DNA of 64,000 nucleotides from an uncultured Bacteroidota bacterium. Lineage in GTDB: Bacteria > Bacteroidota > Bacteroidia > Flavobacteriales > Flavobacteriaceae. The stretch lies in NCBI GenBank assembly GCA_902554655.1, contig CACDPE010000001.1, forward strand, positions 62,001 to 126,000, read 5' to 3'. The position numbers were made by a program, and so were the translations under genes. The notes below the pieces were generated by a model. The model was not told the origin of the DNA. It did not search any database and was given only the letters and a program-made list of their open reading frames with translations. This document shows positions 37,416-46,950 of the stretch, piece after piece (positions within the stretch are counted from its first letter, which is position 1; each line of letters begins with the position of its first letter).

Positions 37416-38135
37416 ATGGTTACCAAAAATGAAATAAAATTCATTAAATCTCTAAGAGATAAAAGCATCAGAAACAAATTTAACTTATTTGTTGTCGAAG
37501 GAAAAAAATCAATTAATGAATTTTTAAATTCAGATTATAAAGTTTATAAAATATACTCAACTCATCCAGCTAATATTTCTTATACAGATGTAATCCAAAT
37601 ATCTGAAAAACAACTAATTCAAATAAGTGCTTTAAAAACACCAAATAAACATATTGCAATTTTTAATAAAATTAAATTTCCTTTAAAAAATCAAAAAAAT
37701 TATTTTGTGCTTGACTCTGTAAGTGACCCAGGAAATTTAGGAACAATGATTAGAACCTTGGATTGGTTTGGTTATGATCAATTGATTTGTTCAAAGAACT
37801 CAGTTGATTGTTATAACACAAAGGTAATTCAATCTACCATGGGTTCCTTATCAAGAGTAAATGTTCATTACGTTGATCTATATGATTTAATAAGTTCATC
37901 AAATTTACCTGTTTATGGCGCTTCTGTCTCTGGAAAATCAATTTTAGAATTTACGGAAAAAAAAGATTCAGGAATTTGGATTTTTGGTTCTGAATCAAAT
38001 GGAATCTCAGAAGATATAAGTAAACTCATTGATCAAAATTACTGCATTCCAAAAGGTAATAATTGTGTTAAGACCGAAAGTTTAAATCTTTCAACCTCTT
38101 TTTCAATTATCTTAAGTTTTTTAAAACTATATTAA
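37416..38135 (+). CDS. TrmH/SpoU-family RNA 2'-O-methyltransferase
   Basis: SPOUT-fold methyltransferase acting on rRNA or tRNA ribose 2'-OH; the target cannot be predicted. The 239 residues have an L30e-like substrate-binding N-terminus (VVEGKKSINEFL, about 25-36), then the three SpoU motifs: LDSVSDPGNLGTMIRT (about 104-119), IWIFGSESNGIS (about 188-199) and the C-terminal CVKTESLNLSTSFSI knot segment. It is divergent from tamL. Its TAA shares the palindrome TTAA (38132-38135) with the stop of porT. Confidence 0.92.
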   Translation: MVTKNEIKFIKSLRDKSIRNKFNLFVVEGKKSINEFLNSDYKVYKIYSTHPANISYTDVIQISEKQLIQISALKTPNKHIAIFNKIKFPLKNQKNYFVLDSVSDPGNLGTMIRTLDWFGYDQLICSKNSVDCYNTKVIQSTMGSLSRVNVHYVDLYDLISSSNLPVYGASVSGKSILEFTEKKDSGIWIFGSESNGISEDISKLIDQNYCIPKGNNCVKTESLNLSTSFSIILSFLKLY

Positions 38136-38815
38136 TAAAAACTTAGATTAATAAATACCGCTCTCGTATACATTTTTTTTAAATTTCCAGTCCATGGATT
38201 ATCAGGAATTCCATCTGGTAATTCATTTTTAAAGGAAAAGACACCTCTAATTGAAGGTGAAAATTTAAAATATCTCAAATAAAAGTCTATTCCGAAAGAT
38301 AACTCGTAGAACATGTTAAACTTTGCAAATTCGAAATTATCTATTGAGTAATTTTCAAGTGTACTTTCTATTTCAGAAAGATTAATTGATGCAGCAATTC
38401 CACCTTTCAAATAAGGTCTCAGATTATTTAATCTTTTCGAACTGTATTTTATTAAGAGTGGAAAATGAATATTGTTTGATTTTATTGTCCACAATGTATC
38501 ATTGTAATTGGTAAAGTTCTGTCTTTCATTAAATATTAGTTTCCTATTATTTGAATGTAGGCCAGGCTCAAAACTCAGTCTCAAATTTTTATTCAATTTT
38601 AATTCGCCAATTAAACCTACGTTAAGCCCATTTGATCTTTCAACTGAGATAGGATATTCTTGATTTTCTTTGTAAATTATTTTATAATCGTATTGATTTG
38701 TTCCAATAAAGTATCCAAATCTAAAGTCTTTTTCATCAAAATTTGGAAGATTGGTAAATTGAGAAAAACAAAAAAAAGTATTCACAAAAAATAAAAAAAA
38801 TAGTTTTACTTTCAC
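38132..38815 (-). CDS. porT: Type IX secretion/gliding protein PorT (SprT)
   Basis: Outer-membrane-associated beta-barrel-like protein required for type IX secretion in Porphyromonas and for gliding in Flavobacterium. The 227 residues start with a signal peptide (MKVKLFFLFFVNTFFCFSQ). FGYFIGTNQYDYKI, GLNVGLIGELKLNKNLRLSFEPGL, IHFPLLIKYSSKRLNNLRPYL and the C-terminal YFKFSPSIRGVFSF with NPWTGNLKKMYTRAVF match PorT as I remember it. In relatives I recall ubiE next to it; here trkA lies divergently upstream instead. Confidence 0.87.
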   Translation of the reverse strand: MKVKLFFLFFVNTFFCFSQFTNLPNFDEKDFRFGYFIGTNQYDYKIIYKENQEYPISVERSNGLNVGLIGELKLNKNLRLSFEPGLHSNNRKLIFNERQNFTNYNDTLWTIKSNNIHFPLLIKYSSKRLNNLRPYLKGGIAASINLSEIESTLENYSIDNFEFAKFNMFYELSFGIDFYLRYFKFSPSIRGVFSFKNELPDGIPDNPWTGNLKKMYTRAVFINLSFY

Positions 38816-38888
38816 ATTTCAAATCTAACAAACTATCTCATAAGGTCATAGTCAACTCAACTTTTATTTAATTATATTCAAAATCAAG

Positions 38889-38896
38889 TATATTTG
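38889..38896 (+). promoter_or_regulatory. -7 promoter box for trkA-trkH
   Basis: TATATTTG, an exact TAnnTTTG match, ends 24 bases before the trkA ATG in the 105-base gap between divergent porT and trkA. Confidence 0.55.
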
Positions 38897-38920
38897 TTCT
38901 GTTATTCAAACAACTGATTA

Positions 38921-40267
38921 ATGAAAATAATTATTGCTGGTGCTGGTGAGGTTGGATTACATTTGTCTAAATTATTGTCTTTTGAATCTCATGATATTAC
39001 ATTAATTGATAATAATGATGTTAACCTAAAAGATGGAGAAAATTATCTTGATATAAAGGTTATAAATGGTGATTCATCGTCTATTTCAACACTAGGTCAA
39101 GCAAATGTTAAAGACTCTGATTTAGTAATAGGTGTAACTGCGAGTGAATCAATTAATTTTTTAACCTGTAGTCTTTCTAAGCAACTTGGAGCAAATAGAA
39201 CAATAGCAAGAATAACTAATCCTGAATTCATAAATGATAATACTATTGATTTTAAAAAACTAGGAATTGATGAAATTATTTCCCCAGAAAATCTAGCTGT
39301 TAATGAAATTAAATTATTAGTAAATGATTCTGCTTTTACAAATAGCCACGACTTTGAAGATGGTGAACTTAAGATGATGGCAGCTAGAATTCAAATTGAT
39401 GCTCCTTTTATTGGAAAAGAAGTTCAGGAAGCTGCGTCAGTATATCCAGGAATTAAATTTATGCCCATAGCAATTGAAAGAAGCGGAAGTCAATCTGCAA
39501 TTATCCCAAGAGGAAATACTTTATTTAAAGAAGATGATCATGTATACTTCATAACTTGTGATGATGGTGTTGATGAATTATATAAACTAATGGGAACAAA
39601 AAAAGATAAACTTCAAAACATTATGATTCTTGGCGGAGGTAGAGTTGGTTTCAAGGTAGCTCAAGAACTTAGTGAACAAGGATATTCAGTCAAATTGGTT
39701 GAGATTAATAATGATAAAGCTGAAAAAATTGCAGATCAATTAAATAATGTTTTGGTTTTAAATTTAGATGGAACTCGTGTTGATCTATTGAGCGAAGAGA
39801 ATTTAGATCAAATGGATGCCTTTATTTCTACTACTGGAGATTCACAAAAAAACATTATGTCATGCCTTATGGCAAAGTCAAAAAAAATAAAAAAAACAAT
39901 TGCGTTGGTTGATGATTCTGATTATTTTGAATTATCTGAATCTATTGGTGTTGATACATTAATTAACAAAAAATTTTTAGCGGCAAATGAAATATTTAGA
40001 TTTATTCGAAAGGGGAATATACTTGAACTAAATAAATTAAATAATATGAACGCTGAAGTTTTAGAATTTCTAGTTAGTTCTAACTCTAAGGTTATTGGTA
40101 AAAAAATAAAAGATATTAATTTTCCAAGATCAGCAATTATAGGAGGAGTTATAAGGGATGATAAAGGTTTGATTGCCTTAGGTGATTTTCAAATTCAGGA
40201 AGGTGATAAAGTCCTTATCTGTTCCTTGTATGAGGGTATTAGTAAAGTTGAAAAACTTTTTTTCTAG
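38921..40267 (+). CDS. trkA: Trk potassium uptake regulatory protein TrkA
   Basis: Cytoplasmic NAD(H)-binding subunit that gates the TrkH potassium channel. The 448 residues are an internal duplication: two RCK_N Rossmann halves starting with GAGEVGLHL (7-15) and GGGRVGFKV (about 236-244), each followed by an RCK_C (TrkA_C) domain. The length matches two-domain TrkA of E. coli. Three bases separate it from trkH, so both make one transport unit. Confidence 0.96.
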   Translation: MKIIIAGAGEVGLHLSKLLSFESHDITLIDNNDVNLKDGENYLDIKVINGDSSSISTLGQANVKDSDLVIGVTASESINFLTCSLSKQLGANRTIARITNPEFINDNTIDFKKLGIDEIISPENLAVNEIKLLVNDSAFTNSHDFEDGELKMMAARIQIDAPFIGKEVQEAASVYPGIKFMPIAIERSGSQSAIIPRGNTLFKEDDHVYFITCDDGVDELYKLMGTKKDKLQNIMILGGGRVGFKVAQELSEQGYSVKLVEINNDKAEKIADQLNNVLVLNLDGTRVDLLSEENLDQMDAFISTTGDSQKNIMSCLMAKSKKIKKTIALVDDSDYFELSESIGVDTLINKKFLAANEIFRFIRKGNILELNKLNNMNAEVLEFLVSSNSKVIGKKIKDINFPRSAIIGGVIRDDKGLIALGDFQIQEGDKVLICSLYEGISKVEKLFF

Positions 40268-40270
40268 TTT

Positions 40271-41773
40271 ATGTCAAAGCTAAATTATAAGTTAATTCTA
40301 TATATAATTGGACTTCTACTTTTATTTAATGGTGGAGCTATGCTAATTACTGCTGGTGTTAGTTTATTAACTAACGATGGAGTTGTTCATGAAATTACTA
40401 GTTCAGCAATTATAATAATTTCAATTGGCCTTATTTTAATGTTGTTTAATAAAAATAATATTAGACAAATAAATAAAAAAGATGGTTATTTAATTGTAAC
40501 TGTAGGTTGGTTAACAATGATCTTATCCGGATTGGTGCCTTATTATACAACAGGTTCAATATTCTCTTTTTCAAATTTAATTTTTGAAAGTATGTCAGGG
40601 TACACTGCAACTGGATCAACAATTATTAATGATGTTGAATCTCTACCTAAAAGTATAATTTTTTGGAGAAGTATGACGCATTGGCTTGGTGGGATGGGAA
40701 TAATTGTATTAGCTATAGCAATTCTTCCTTTACTTGGTATAGGAGGAATGCAATTGTTTTCAGCTGAGGCACCAGGTAGTGGAATAAGTGGGGATAAAAT
40801 TCATCCCAGAATAAGCGCTACAGCAAAAAGATTATGGTATATATATGTAGGATTGACCTTTGTTGAGACAATAGCATTAAATTTAGCTGGAATGAGCATA
40901 TTTGATGCTGTAAATCATTCAATGAGTAATATTGCTACTGGTGGATTTTCTACCAAAAACAATAGTTTAGCTTACTGGAATTCGATACCTCAAATCCAAT
41001 ATATAATTATATTTTTTATGATTCTTGCTGGAACAAATTATTTATTGATTTATTCTGTATTTATTGGGAAATTCAGGAAATTGTTTAATAATACTGAGTT
41101 CATTTGGTATTTAAGTTTTATTGCTGTATTTGTTTTAGTAACAACTTTAGTTTTATTTTTTAATGTAGATTTAAGTAATACTGAATTTGATCATCCTGAG
41201 ATATACGGAAAATTTGAATCAAGTTTTAGACATGCGTTTTTTCAGATCGTTGCTGTAATTACCACGACTGGATTTGTAACAGGTGATTTTGCAGGATGGA
41301 CACCTTTTCTTACTATGCTTTTTTTTGGATTAATGTTTATAGGTGCTTCATCTGGATCTACGTCTGGTGGAATAAAAATTTCTAGACACCTAATTTTAAT
41401 TAAAAATGGATTTTTAGAATTTAAGAAAGCACTTCATCCAAATGCAGTTTTACCTTTGAGATATAATCACTCAGTTGTTAAAAAAGCTGTAATTGTAAAT
41501 ATTTTAGCATTTTTTATGCTTTATTTAATTTTATTCATAATTGGAGCAGGTGTTTTGAGTACACAAGGCCTTGATTTTTCTTCAGCAGTAGGTGCTTCAG
41601 CTGCATCTTTAGGAAATGTTGGACCAGCTATTGGTTCATTAGGTCCTTCATTGACTTATGAGGGGTTATCAGGTTTTGCCAAGATATGGTGCTCATTTTT
41701 AATGTTAGTAGGAAGGCTTGAATTATTTACTTTTTTAATAATATTTACGCCATATTTTTGGAGAAAAATTTAG
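40271..41773 (+). CDS. trkH: Trk potassium uptake membrane subunit TrkH
   Basis: Ion-conducting K+ (or Na+/K+) permease of the inner membrane, 500 residues, with about ten membrane segments in four M1-P-M2 repeats. Pore-loop segments are visible as SGYTATGSTI, NIATGGFSTKN, TTTGFVTGDF and SLGNVGPAIG. It works with TrkA directly upstream. The TAG stop shares TTAG (41770-41773) with the stop of the convergent aminotransferase. Confidence 0.95.
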   Translation: MSKLNYKLILYIIGLLLLFNGGAMLITAGVSLLTNDGVVHEITSSAIIIISIGLILMLFNKNNIRQINKKDGYLIVTVGWLTMILSGLVPYYTTGSIFSFSNLIFESMSGYTATGSTIINDVESLPKSIIFWRSMTHWLGGMGIIVLAIAILPLLGIGGMQLFSAEAPGSGISGDKIHPRISATAKRLWYIYVGLTFVETIALNLAGMSIFDAVNHSMSNIATGGFSTKNNSLAYWNSIPQIQYIIIFFMILAGTNYLLIYSVFIGKFRKLFNNTEFIWYLSFIAVFVLVTTLVLFFNVDLSNTEFDHPEIYGKFESSFRHAFFQIVAVITTTGFVTGDFAGWTPFLTMLFFGLMFIGASSGSTSGGIKISRHLILIKNGFLEFKKALHPNAVLPLRYNHSVVKKAVIVNILAFFMLYLILFIIGAGVLSTQGLDFSSAVGASAASLGNVGPAIGSLGPSLTYEGLSGFAKIWCSFLMLVGRLELFTFLIIFTPYFWRKI

Positions 41774-42957
41774 GCTAAAACCGCTTTAATTCTCTTTATT
41801 GCTTCTCTAATATTTTCTTTTGACGCAGCATAACTTATTCTGATATTATTTGGACAACCAAATGCGCTTCCTGTAACTGTAGCAACATGAGCTTTTTCCA
41901 ATAGAAACATTGAGAAGTCTGAAGAATTGTTAATTTTAAAACCATCAATTTCTTTTCCAAAATAATATGAAATATCAGGAAAAACATAAAATGCACCGTC
42001 TGGATTATTAAGTTTAATTCCTTTAATCCCTGAAAGAAGTTCAATTATTAGTTTTTTTCTAGATTCAAATTCATCAACCATATAGCTAATTTGTTTTACA
42101 TCAGCTTTAATTGCAGCAATAGTAGCTTTTTGAGCTATACAATTTGCACCACTGGTCACTTGACCTTGAAGTTTAGTACAAGCTTTGGCAATCCATTCAG
42201 GTGCTCCAATGTAGCCTATTCTCCATCCTGTCATAGCAAATGCTTTTGCTACACCATTTACAGTTATAGTTCTTTCATACATTTCATCAATAGCACCAAA
42301 ACTAAAATGATCACTACCGTATTGGATATGTTCATATATTTCATCTGATAAAACAAAAATATTTGGATAGTTTTTTAATACATCTCCAATCGCTCTTAGC
42401 TCATCCTCACTATACATTGATCCACTTGGGTTATTAGGTGAATTAAGAATAATCATTTTAGTTTTATCTGTTATGTAATCTTTAATCTTCGAGGCCTTAA
42501 CTTTAAAATCATCTTCAATTCCACTTTCTATAATAATTGGTATACCCTCTGCCATTTCAACAATGGCCGAGTAACTGACCCAAAAAGGTGCTAATAATAT
42601 AACCTCCTCACCTGGTTTAACAATAGCTTGAACTACATTAGCAATAGATTGTTTAGCTCCTGTTGATACAACAATTTGATTTGTATTGTAATTAAGATTA
42701 TTATCTCTTTTAAACTTTTCGCAGATAGCTTTCTTTAAATCAGCATATCCATCAACCGGTGTGTATGAATTATAGTTCTGGTTAATTGCACTAATAGCGG
42801 CATCTTTGATGAAATCTGGAACATTAAAGTCAGGTTCACCTAAACTTAAACCAATTATATCAATTCCACTATTTTTAAGTTCTCTAGCCTTGGCAGCCAT
42901 TGCTAGGGTAGCTGAAGCAGGAAGATTATTTATTTTGTTGGTAAGAAACTCTTTCAT
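41770..42957 (-). CDS. Class I/II pyridoxal-phosphate aminotransferase (aspartate aminotransferase type)
   Basis: Fold-type I aminotransferase, 395 residues, most like bacterial AspB-type aspartate aminotransferases. GLSLGEPDFNVPDFI (about 37-51) is the N-terminal substrate segment, NSPNNPSG binds the cofactor, and the Schiff-base Lys lies in NGVAKAFAMTGWRIGY (about 235-250). IRISYAAS near the end carries the carboxylate-binding Arg. Aspartate or another amino acid may be the main substrate. The start at 42957 is ATG, preceded by a -7 box on this strand. Confidence 0.92.
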   Translation of the reverse strand: MKEFLTNKINNLPASATLAMAAKARELKNSGIDIIGLSLGEPDFNVPDFIKDAAISAINQNYNSYTPVDGYADLKKAICEKFKRDNNLNYNTNQIVVSTGAKQSIANVVQAIVKPGEEVILLAPFWVSYSAIVEMAEGIPIIIESGIEDDFKVKASKIKDYITDKTKMIILNSPNNPSGSMYSEDELRAIGDVLKNYPNIFVLSDEIYEHIQYGSDHFSFGAIDEMYERTITVNGVAKAFAMTGWRIGYIGAPEWIAKACTKLQGQVTSGANCIAQKATIAAIKADVKQISYMVDEFESRKKLIIELLSGIKGIKLNNPDGAFYVFPDISYYFGKEIDGFKINNSSDFSMFLLEKAHVATVTGSAFGCPNNIRISYAASKENIREAIKRIKAVLA

Positions 42958-42980
42958 TAAAAAATGAATTTAATTTTTGC

Positions 42981-42988
42981 CAAAGATA
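42981..42988 (-). promoter_or_regulatory. -7 promoter box for the aminotransferase
   Basis: TATCTTTG on the minus strand matches TAnnTTTG and ends 23 bases upstream of the ATG at 42957, inside the 70-base gap shared with divergent rsmG. Confidence 0.5.
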
Positions 42989-43027
42989 TTTAAATTGGAC
43001 TACTTTAGTAAGATATATTATAAATAA

Positions 43028-43666
43028 ATGACAAATAAAATAGATTCTTATTTTCAACTTGATTCTAAAAAAAAGAAGCAATTAGAAAAGTTTAAAAATC
43101 TAATAACTATTTGGAATAAAAAGATAAATTTAGTTTCAAGAAAAGACATAGAAAATTTTGAAGTAAATCATATATTACATTCTTTATCTATTTCAAAATA
43201 TTTTAATTTTAAAGATAATAGCGATATTATGGATTTGGGTACTGGAGGAGGTTTACCCGGTATTCCTCTTTCAATAATTTTTCCAAATGTCAATTTTCAC
43301 TTAATTGATAGTGTTAAAAAAAAAATTGATGTTGTAAATTCTGTCATTGATGAGTTGAATTTAAAAAATGTGAAAACTAGTTGGTCAAATGCAAAAGACA
43401 TAAATTTTAAGTACGATTTTATTATATCCAGGGCAGTTGCTTTATATCCAAAAATTAAAAAAAATTGTTTTAATAATTTTAAACAAGAAAACAATCACAA
43501 ATTAAAAAATGGTTTTATTTTTTTAAAAGGTGGAGATATTGAACATGAATTTTCTGAAACAAAAAACTATATGTCTTACGATATAATTGAAAAAATTAAT
43601 TTAGACTACTTTCAGACTAAAAAAATTATATATGTTCCTAATCCATATAATCATAAGGATAGTTAG
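43028..43666 (+). CDS. rsmG: 16S rRNA (guanine-527-N7)-methyltransferase RsmG
   Basis: Methylates N7 of G527 in 16S rRNA; its loss gives low-level streptomycin resistance in other bacteria. The 212 residues contain WNKKINLVSRKD (about 29-40), the SAM-binding MDLGTGGGLPGIPLSI (about 76-91) and the FIISRAVA segment. The length matches the family. Its 3' end overlaps pruA on the opposite strand by 29 bases, the largest convergent overlap in the window. Confidence 0.94.
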   Translation: MTNKIDSYFQLDSKKKKQLEKFKNLITIWNKKINLVSRKDIENFEVNHILHSLSISKYFNFKDNSDIMDLGTGGGLPGIPLSIIFPNVNFHLIDSVKKKIDVVNSVIDELNLKNVKTSWSNAKDINFKYDFIISRAVALYPKIKKNCFNNFKQENNHKLKNGFIFLKGGDIEHEFSETKNYMSYDIIEKINLDYFQTKKIIYVPNPYNHKDS

Positions 43667-45257
43667 TGGGTGGTTTGTGCGTTCTACTTACTAACCTTGG
43701 GCTAACCCATCGTAATAAATTCAATTTAGAACCAGCCTTATCGTCAGTTCCCGAAGCTCTACATCCTCCAAAAGGTTGTTGACCAACAACTGCACCTGAA
43801 GGCTTATCATTAATATAAAAGTTTCCAGCACTGTATTTTAATTTATTTAATGCTGTCTTAATACTTTCTTCATCTTCAGAGATAAATGCTCCAGTCAGAG
43901 CGTAATCAGATGTTTGATCAACAATATCCAGCATATTGTTCCATTTTTCATCATCGTACACGTAAATTGTGACAACTGGACCAAAAATTTCTTCTTGCAT
44001 AGTTTTAAACTGATGATTTTTTGTTAGAATTATTGTTGGTTCAATAAAATATCCAACACTGTCATCATATCCACCCCCAATTAATATTTCACAATCATCG
44101 CTGGATTTAGCGTAATCAATATATTCAGAAATTCTATTAAAAGCATTTTTATGAATTACAGCTGTCATGAAATTATTGAAATCAATAGGAGACCCCATTT
44201 TGATTGTTTTTGTTTGATCTACAACACTTGAAATAAGTTCATCAGAAATTGATTTGGGTATGTAAATTCTTGAAGCTGCAGAACATTTCTGACCTTGAAA
44301 CTCAAAACCTCCTCTTATTATTGCAGTTGCAGAGACCTCAACATTCGCAGATGGGTGACAAAATATAAAATCTTTTCCTCCAGTTTCACCTACAATTCTT
44401 GGATAATCTCTGTAAATATTAATATTGTTTCCAATTTTCTTCCAAAGATCTCTAAAAACGGATGTGGATCCTGTAAAGTGTAGTCCTGAAAATTCTGGAT
44501 GAGCTAATGCAGTGTCTGATATCATTTCTGGATCACCTGTTACTAAATTAATAACTCCATCTGGCAGGCCAGCCTCTTTAAAAATATCCATGGTAATTTT
44601 TGCAGTGTAGATTTGATTATCACTTGGTTTCCACAAAACAACATTACCCATAAGTGCTGCACTAGCACATAAGTTTCCGCCAATGGCTGTAAAATTAAAT
44701 GGTGTTACTGCATATACAAACCCTTCTAATGCCCTATATTCCAATTTATTAGATTTACCAGAACCATTGATTGGTTGTTCATTGTAAATTTCTGTAAGAT
44801 AAGATACATTGAATCTTAAAAAATCTATAAACTCACAAGCTGCATCAATTTCAGCTTGAAAAATATTTTTTGATTGTCCAATCATAGTACCAGCTGTTAT
44901 CTCAGCTCTGTACTTATCAGATAAAAGTTCAGCAGCTTTTAAAAAAATTTCACATCTTTTTTCCCATTTTGTTTCAGACCACATTTTTTTATTTTTAATT
45001 AAATTTTCGATTGCCTCTTTTACATGTTTTTTGTCAGCTTGAGAAAAAGTTCCAACTATATTTTTGTGATCATGTGGTGGTAAAATATCTTTTTTATTTT
45101 CAGTAAAAACAGTTTTTTCACCAATGTACAATGGGATATCAATTTTAGAACTGAACATATCATTATAAGTTTTTTCAACTTTTTTTCTTTCGGGAGAATT
45201 TTTGTGGTAACCAAGTACAGGTTCGTTTTCTGCTTTATATAATTTTATTTTATTCAC
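43638..45257 (-). CDS. pruA: L-glutamate gamma-semialdehyde dehydrogenase PruA
   Basis: Oxidises glutamate-gamma-semialdehyde to glutamate in proline (and arginine) catabolism, using NAD. The 539 residues are the stand-alone monofunctional type without a proline dehydrogenase domain. VTPFNFTAIGGNL is the NAD-binding entry, GETGGKDF carries the catalytic Glu region, FQGQKCSAASR the nucleophilic Cys, and EEIFGPVVTIYVY the downstream signature. The start is GTG at 45257, abutting the apaG stop. No putA-type partner is in the window. Confidence 0.95.
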   Translation of the reverse strand: MNKIKLYKAENEPVLGYHKNSPERKKVEKTYNDMFSSKIDIPLYIGEKTVFTENKKDILPPHDHKNIVGTFSQADKKHVKEAIENLIKNKKMWSETKWEKRCEIFLKAAELLSDKYRAEITAGTMIGQSKNIFQAEIDAACEFIDFLRFNVSYLTEIYNEQPINGSGKSNKLEYRALEGFVYAVTPFNFTAIGGNLCASAALMGNVVLWKPSDNQIYTAKITMDIFKEAGLPDGVINLVTGDPEMISDTALAHPEFSGLHFTGSTSVFRDLWKKIGNNINIYRDYPRIVGETGGKDFIFCHPSANVEVSATAIIRGGFEFQGQKCSAASRIYIPKSISDELISSVVDQTKTIKMGSPIDFNNFMTAVIHKNAFNRISEYIDYAKSSDDCEILIGGGYDDSVGYFIEPTIILTKNHQFKTMQEEIFGPVVTIYVYDDEKWNNMLDIVDQTSDYALTGAFISEDEESIKTALNKLKYSAGNFYINDKPSGAVVGQQPFGGCRASGTDDKAGSKLNLLRWVSPRLVSRTHKPPTNYPYDYMD

Positions 45258-45649
45258 TAATTTAAAGTTTCAGGTGGTGATAATTTGATAGTTGGAATAT
45301 GTGCCTTGCATTTAGTGGATGTATTTAAACATATAATTGAAAAATAACCAATAATAGATGTGATTTTTGATCTCATTGAATAATTTAATTCTAATTCCAG
45401 TTTAGCTCCAGGTTTTAAGATGGGTTTATTTTTAATTAAACCACTAATATATTTTACACCCTTTAAATCAAATAATTTTTTGTGTTTAGAAATAATTTGT
45501 ACTGTATTCATTCCAATATTATAAATAGTAATTACATTTTTGAATTTGTATTTAATTTTTTTTTCAAAGATTATTTTATTGAGGTATAATGACTTAACTG
45601 AAATTCTGATTCCCTTTAAGTTATCTAAGTCAGTAATTTTATTTGTCAT
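45257..45649 (-). CDS. apaG: ApaG domain protein
   Basis: A single ApaG domain of 130 residues with a fibronectin-like beta-sandwich fold. ISVKSLYLN, the NVITIYNIGMNTVQIISKHKKL strand pair and the NKPILKPGAKLELELNYSM segment match ApaG, although the usual GEGVVGEQP part is degenerate (ISGLIKNKP). In E. coli loss of ApaG alters Co2+/Mg2+ sensitivity, but its molecular role is not settled. The order Plug-apaG-pruA recurs, as I recall, in Flavobacteriia. Confidence 0.82.
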   Translation of the reverse strand: MTNKITDLDNLKGIRISVKSLYLNKIIFEKKIKYKFKNVITIYNIGMNTVQIISKHKKLFDLKGVKYISGLIKNKPILKPGAKLELELNYSMRSKITSIIGYFSIICLNTSTKCKAHIPTIKLSPPETLN

Positions 45650-45668
45650 GTTTAAAAAAAATGCATCA

Positions 45669-46859
45669 CTAATTTACAATATTTGATGAATTGTTAGTGG
45701 CAATAGTTTTTATTTTAAAATAATTTTCATCAGGTCTTTTTTCATAAAGAATAGCAGTATATGCGTTTTCAGTTTCCCAAAAATCAGCCATTTCATAATT
45801 TCTATTTTCATCCTTAATCAAATATTTATAATTATAGAAACCTTGTTTTAACAATAATGTAACTTGGAAAAGCCCATTTTTGAAATTTAGTTGGCTGGAT
45901 TTATTTGTTTTGTAGTCATTAAAGTTTCCAACCAAATAAATATTATTATTTAAAAGGTTTTTTGTTTTTAGAGAAAAAACAACATTTGAATACTCTGATT
46001 CAGTTTGTGGATTCTTATTATTGTTTTTAATTATGAATTTTCCATTGATGTCAGGCTCGTAAGTGTAAATGGTTGGTATAATGTCAGTTCTGAGCTCTGT
46101 TATGTAGTTTTTATTTAACTCAACATTTTTAATTTCAATATTGGTATTTAAAATATTTGAATTATCAAAATTAAAAAACTCTGTACCTCCTCTAAAAACT
46201 ATATTGTCATAAATAACTTTTTGAGAAAGCTTATATGTTGGTGAACTAATGACTTTGTAGTTATGCAAATCATAGTTTTTAAAAACGATTAATTTGTATA
46301 TGTGGGAATTACTATAAAAATTACAATCTTTACAATTAATTATTACTTTTAGTTTCTGATTTGAGTCTTGAAAATTGATTTTTCTTGATTTTGATATTTC
46401 AATTGAGCCTAATGATACATCCCTTAAAAAAATAAATTTCCTTTTAAAAATATACTTTCCTTCATCATTTTTTACCTTGATCATATAGTTCCCAGATTTT
46501 TTAATTTTAAAATTCCGATTAGGTATTTGGAATTGATAATTTATATAGGGTTGAATAGTATTGTATGATTTAAAATAATTAGTTATTCTAATGTCATCAA
46601 ATCCTTCTAAGAACTCAGATTTTCTTAGTTCAGATAAATTCCAATCAAAATCATAATGATCAACCTCAAAGTAGTAATTTTTTGTTCTATTTGTCAGTTC
46701 ATCAAAAACAACCATGATTTTTTCTGATTCATTAAAAATAATCTTTTCATTTTCAAAATTAGAGTCTACTAATTGTATAGATTTAATTAAATTTTCTTGA
46801 CTATTTGAGCTGTAAAATATTACAATTATTAAAAAAAAATGTGACTTTATTATTCTCAT
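45669..46859 (-). CDS. Type IX secretion system Plug protein (DUF5103)
   Basis: The 396 residues start with a signal peptide (MRIIKSHFFLIIVIFYSSNSQ), so it is a periplasmic or outer-membrane protein. Length, the early YYFEVDHYDFDWNLSE, RITNYFKSYNT and QIPNRNFKIKKSGNYMIKV segments, and the late VYLVGNFNDYKTN and YNYKYLI parts match DUF5103, named Plug because it closes one side of the SprA translocon pore in the Flavobacterium type IX structure. It is divergent from nqrA and leads the Plug-apaG-pruA operon. Confidence 0.83.
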   Translation of the reverse strand: MRIIKSHFFLIIVIFYSSNSQENLIKSIQLVDSNFENEKIIFNESEKIMVVFDELTNRTKNYYFEVDHYDFDWNLSELRKSEFLEGFDDIRITNYFKSYNTIQPYINYQFQIPNRNFKIKKSGNYMIKVKNDEGKYIFKRKFIFLRDVSLGSIEISKSRKINFQDSNQKLKVIINCKDCNFYSNSHIYKLIVFKNYDLHNYKVISSPTYKLSQKVIYDNIVFRGGTEFFNFDNSNILNTNIEIKNVELNKNYITELRTDIIPTIYTYEPDINGKFIIKNNNKNPQTESEYSNVVFSLKTKNLLNNNIYLVGNFNDYKTNKSSQLNFKNGLFQVTLLLKQGFYNYKYLIKDENRNYEMADFWETENAYTAILYEKRPDENYFKIKTIATNNSSNIVN

Positions 46860-46924
46860 AAAAAATTGTTGAAAAATCTATGTAATATTAACAAAAAATA
46901 TTTCACTTAATGGCTTTTAATTAA

Positions 46925-46932
46925 TACATTTG
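46925..46932 (+). promoter_or_regulatory. -7 promoter box for the nqr operon
   Basis: TACATTTG, an exact TAnnTTTG match followed by CGGC, ends 18 bases before the nqrA ATG at 46951. It supports that ATG over the in-frame TTG at 46930, which would overlap the box itself. Confidence 0.65.
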
Positions 46933-46950
46933 CGGCGTGTTGAATTATTT

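Noticed and set aside
38820-38827. TAGATTTG on the minus strand as a promoter for porT
   Set aside because: It matches TAnnTTTG but ends only four bases before the start codon, which would put the transcription start at or after the ATG.
46930-46950. TTG that would extend NqrA by seven residues
   Set aside because: It overlaps the -7 promoter box, and the family N-terminus begins at ATG 46951.
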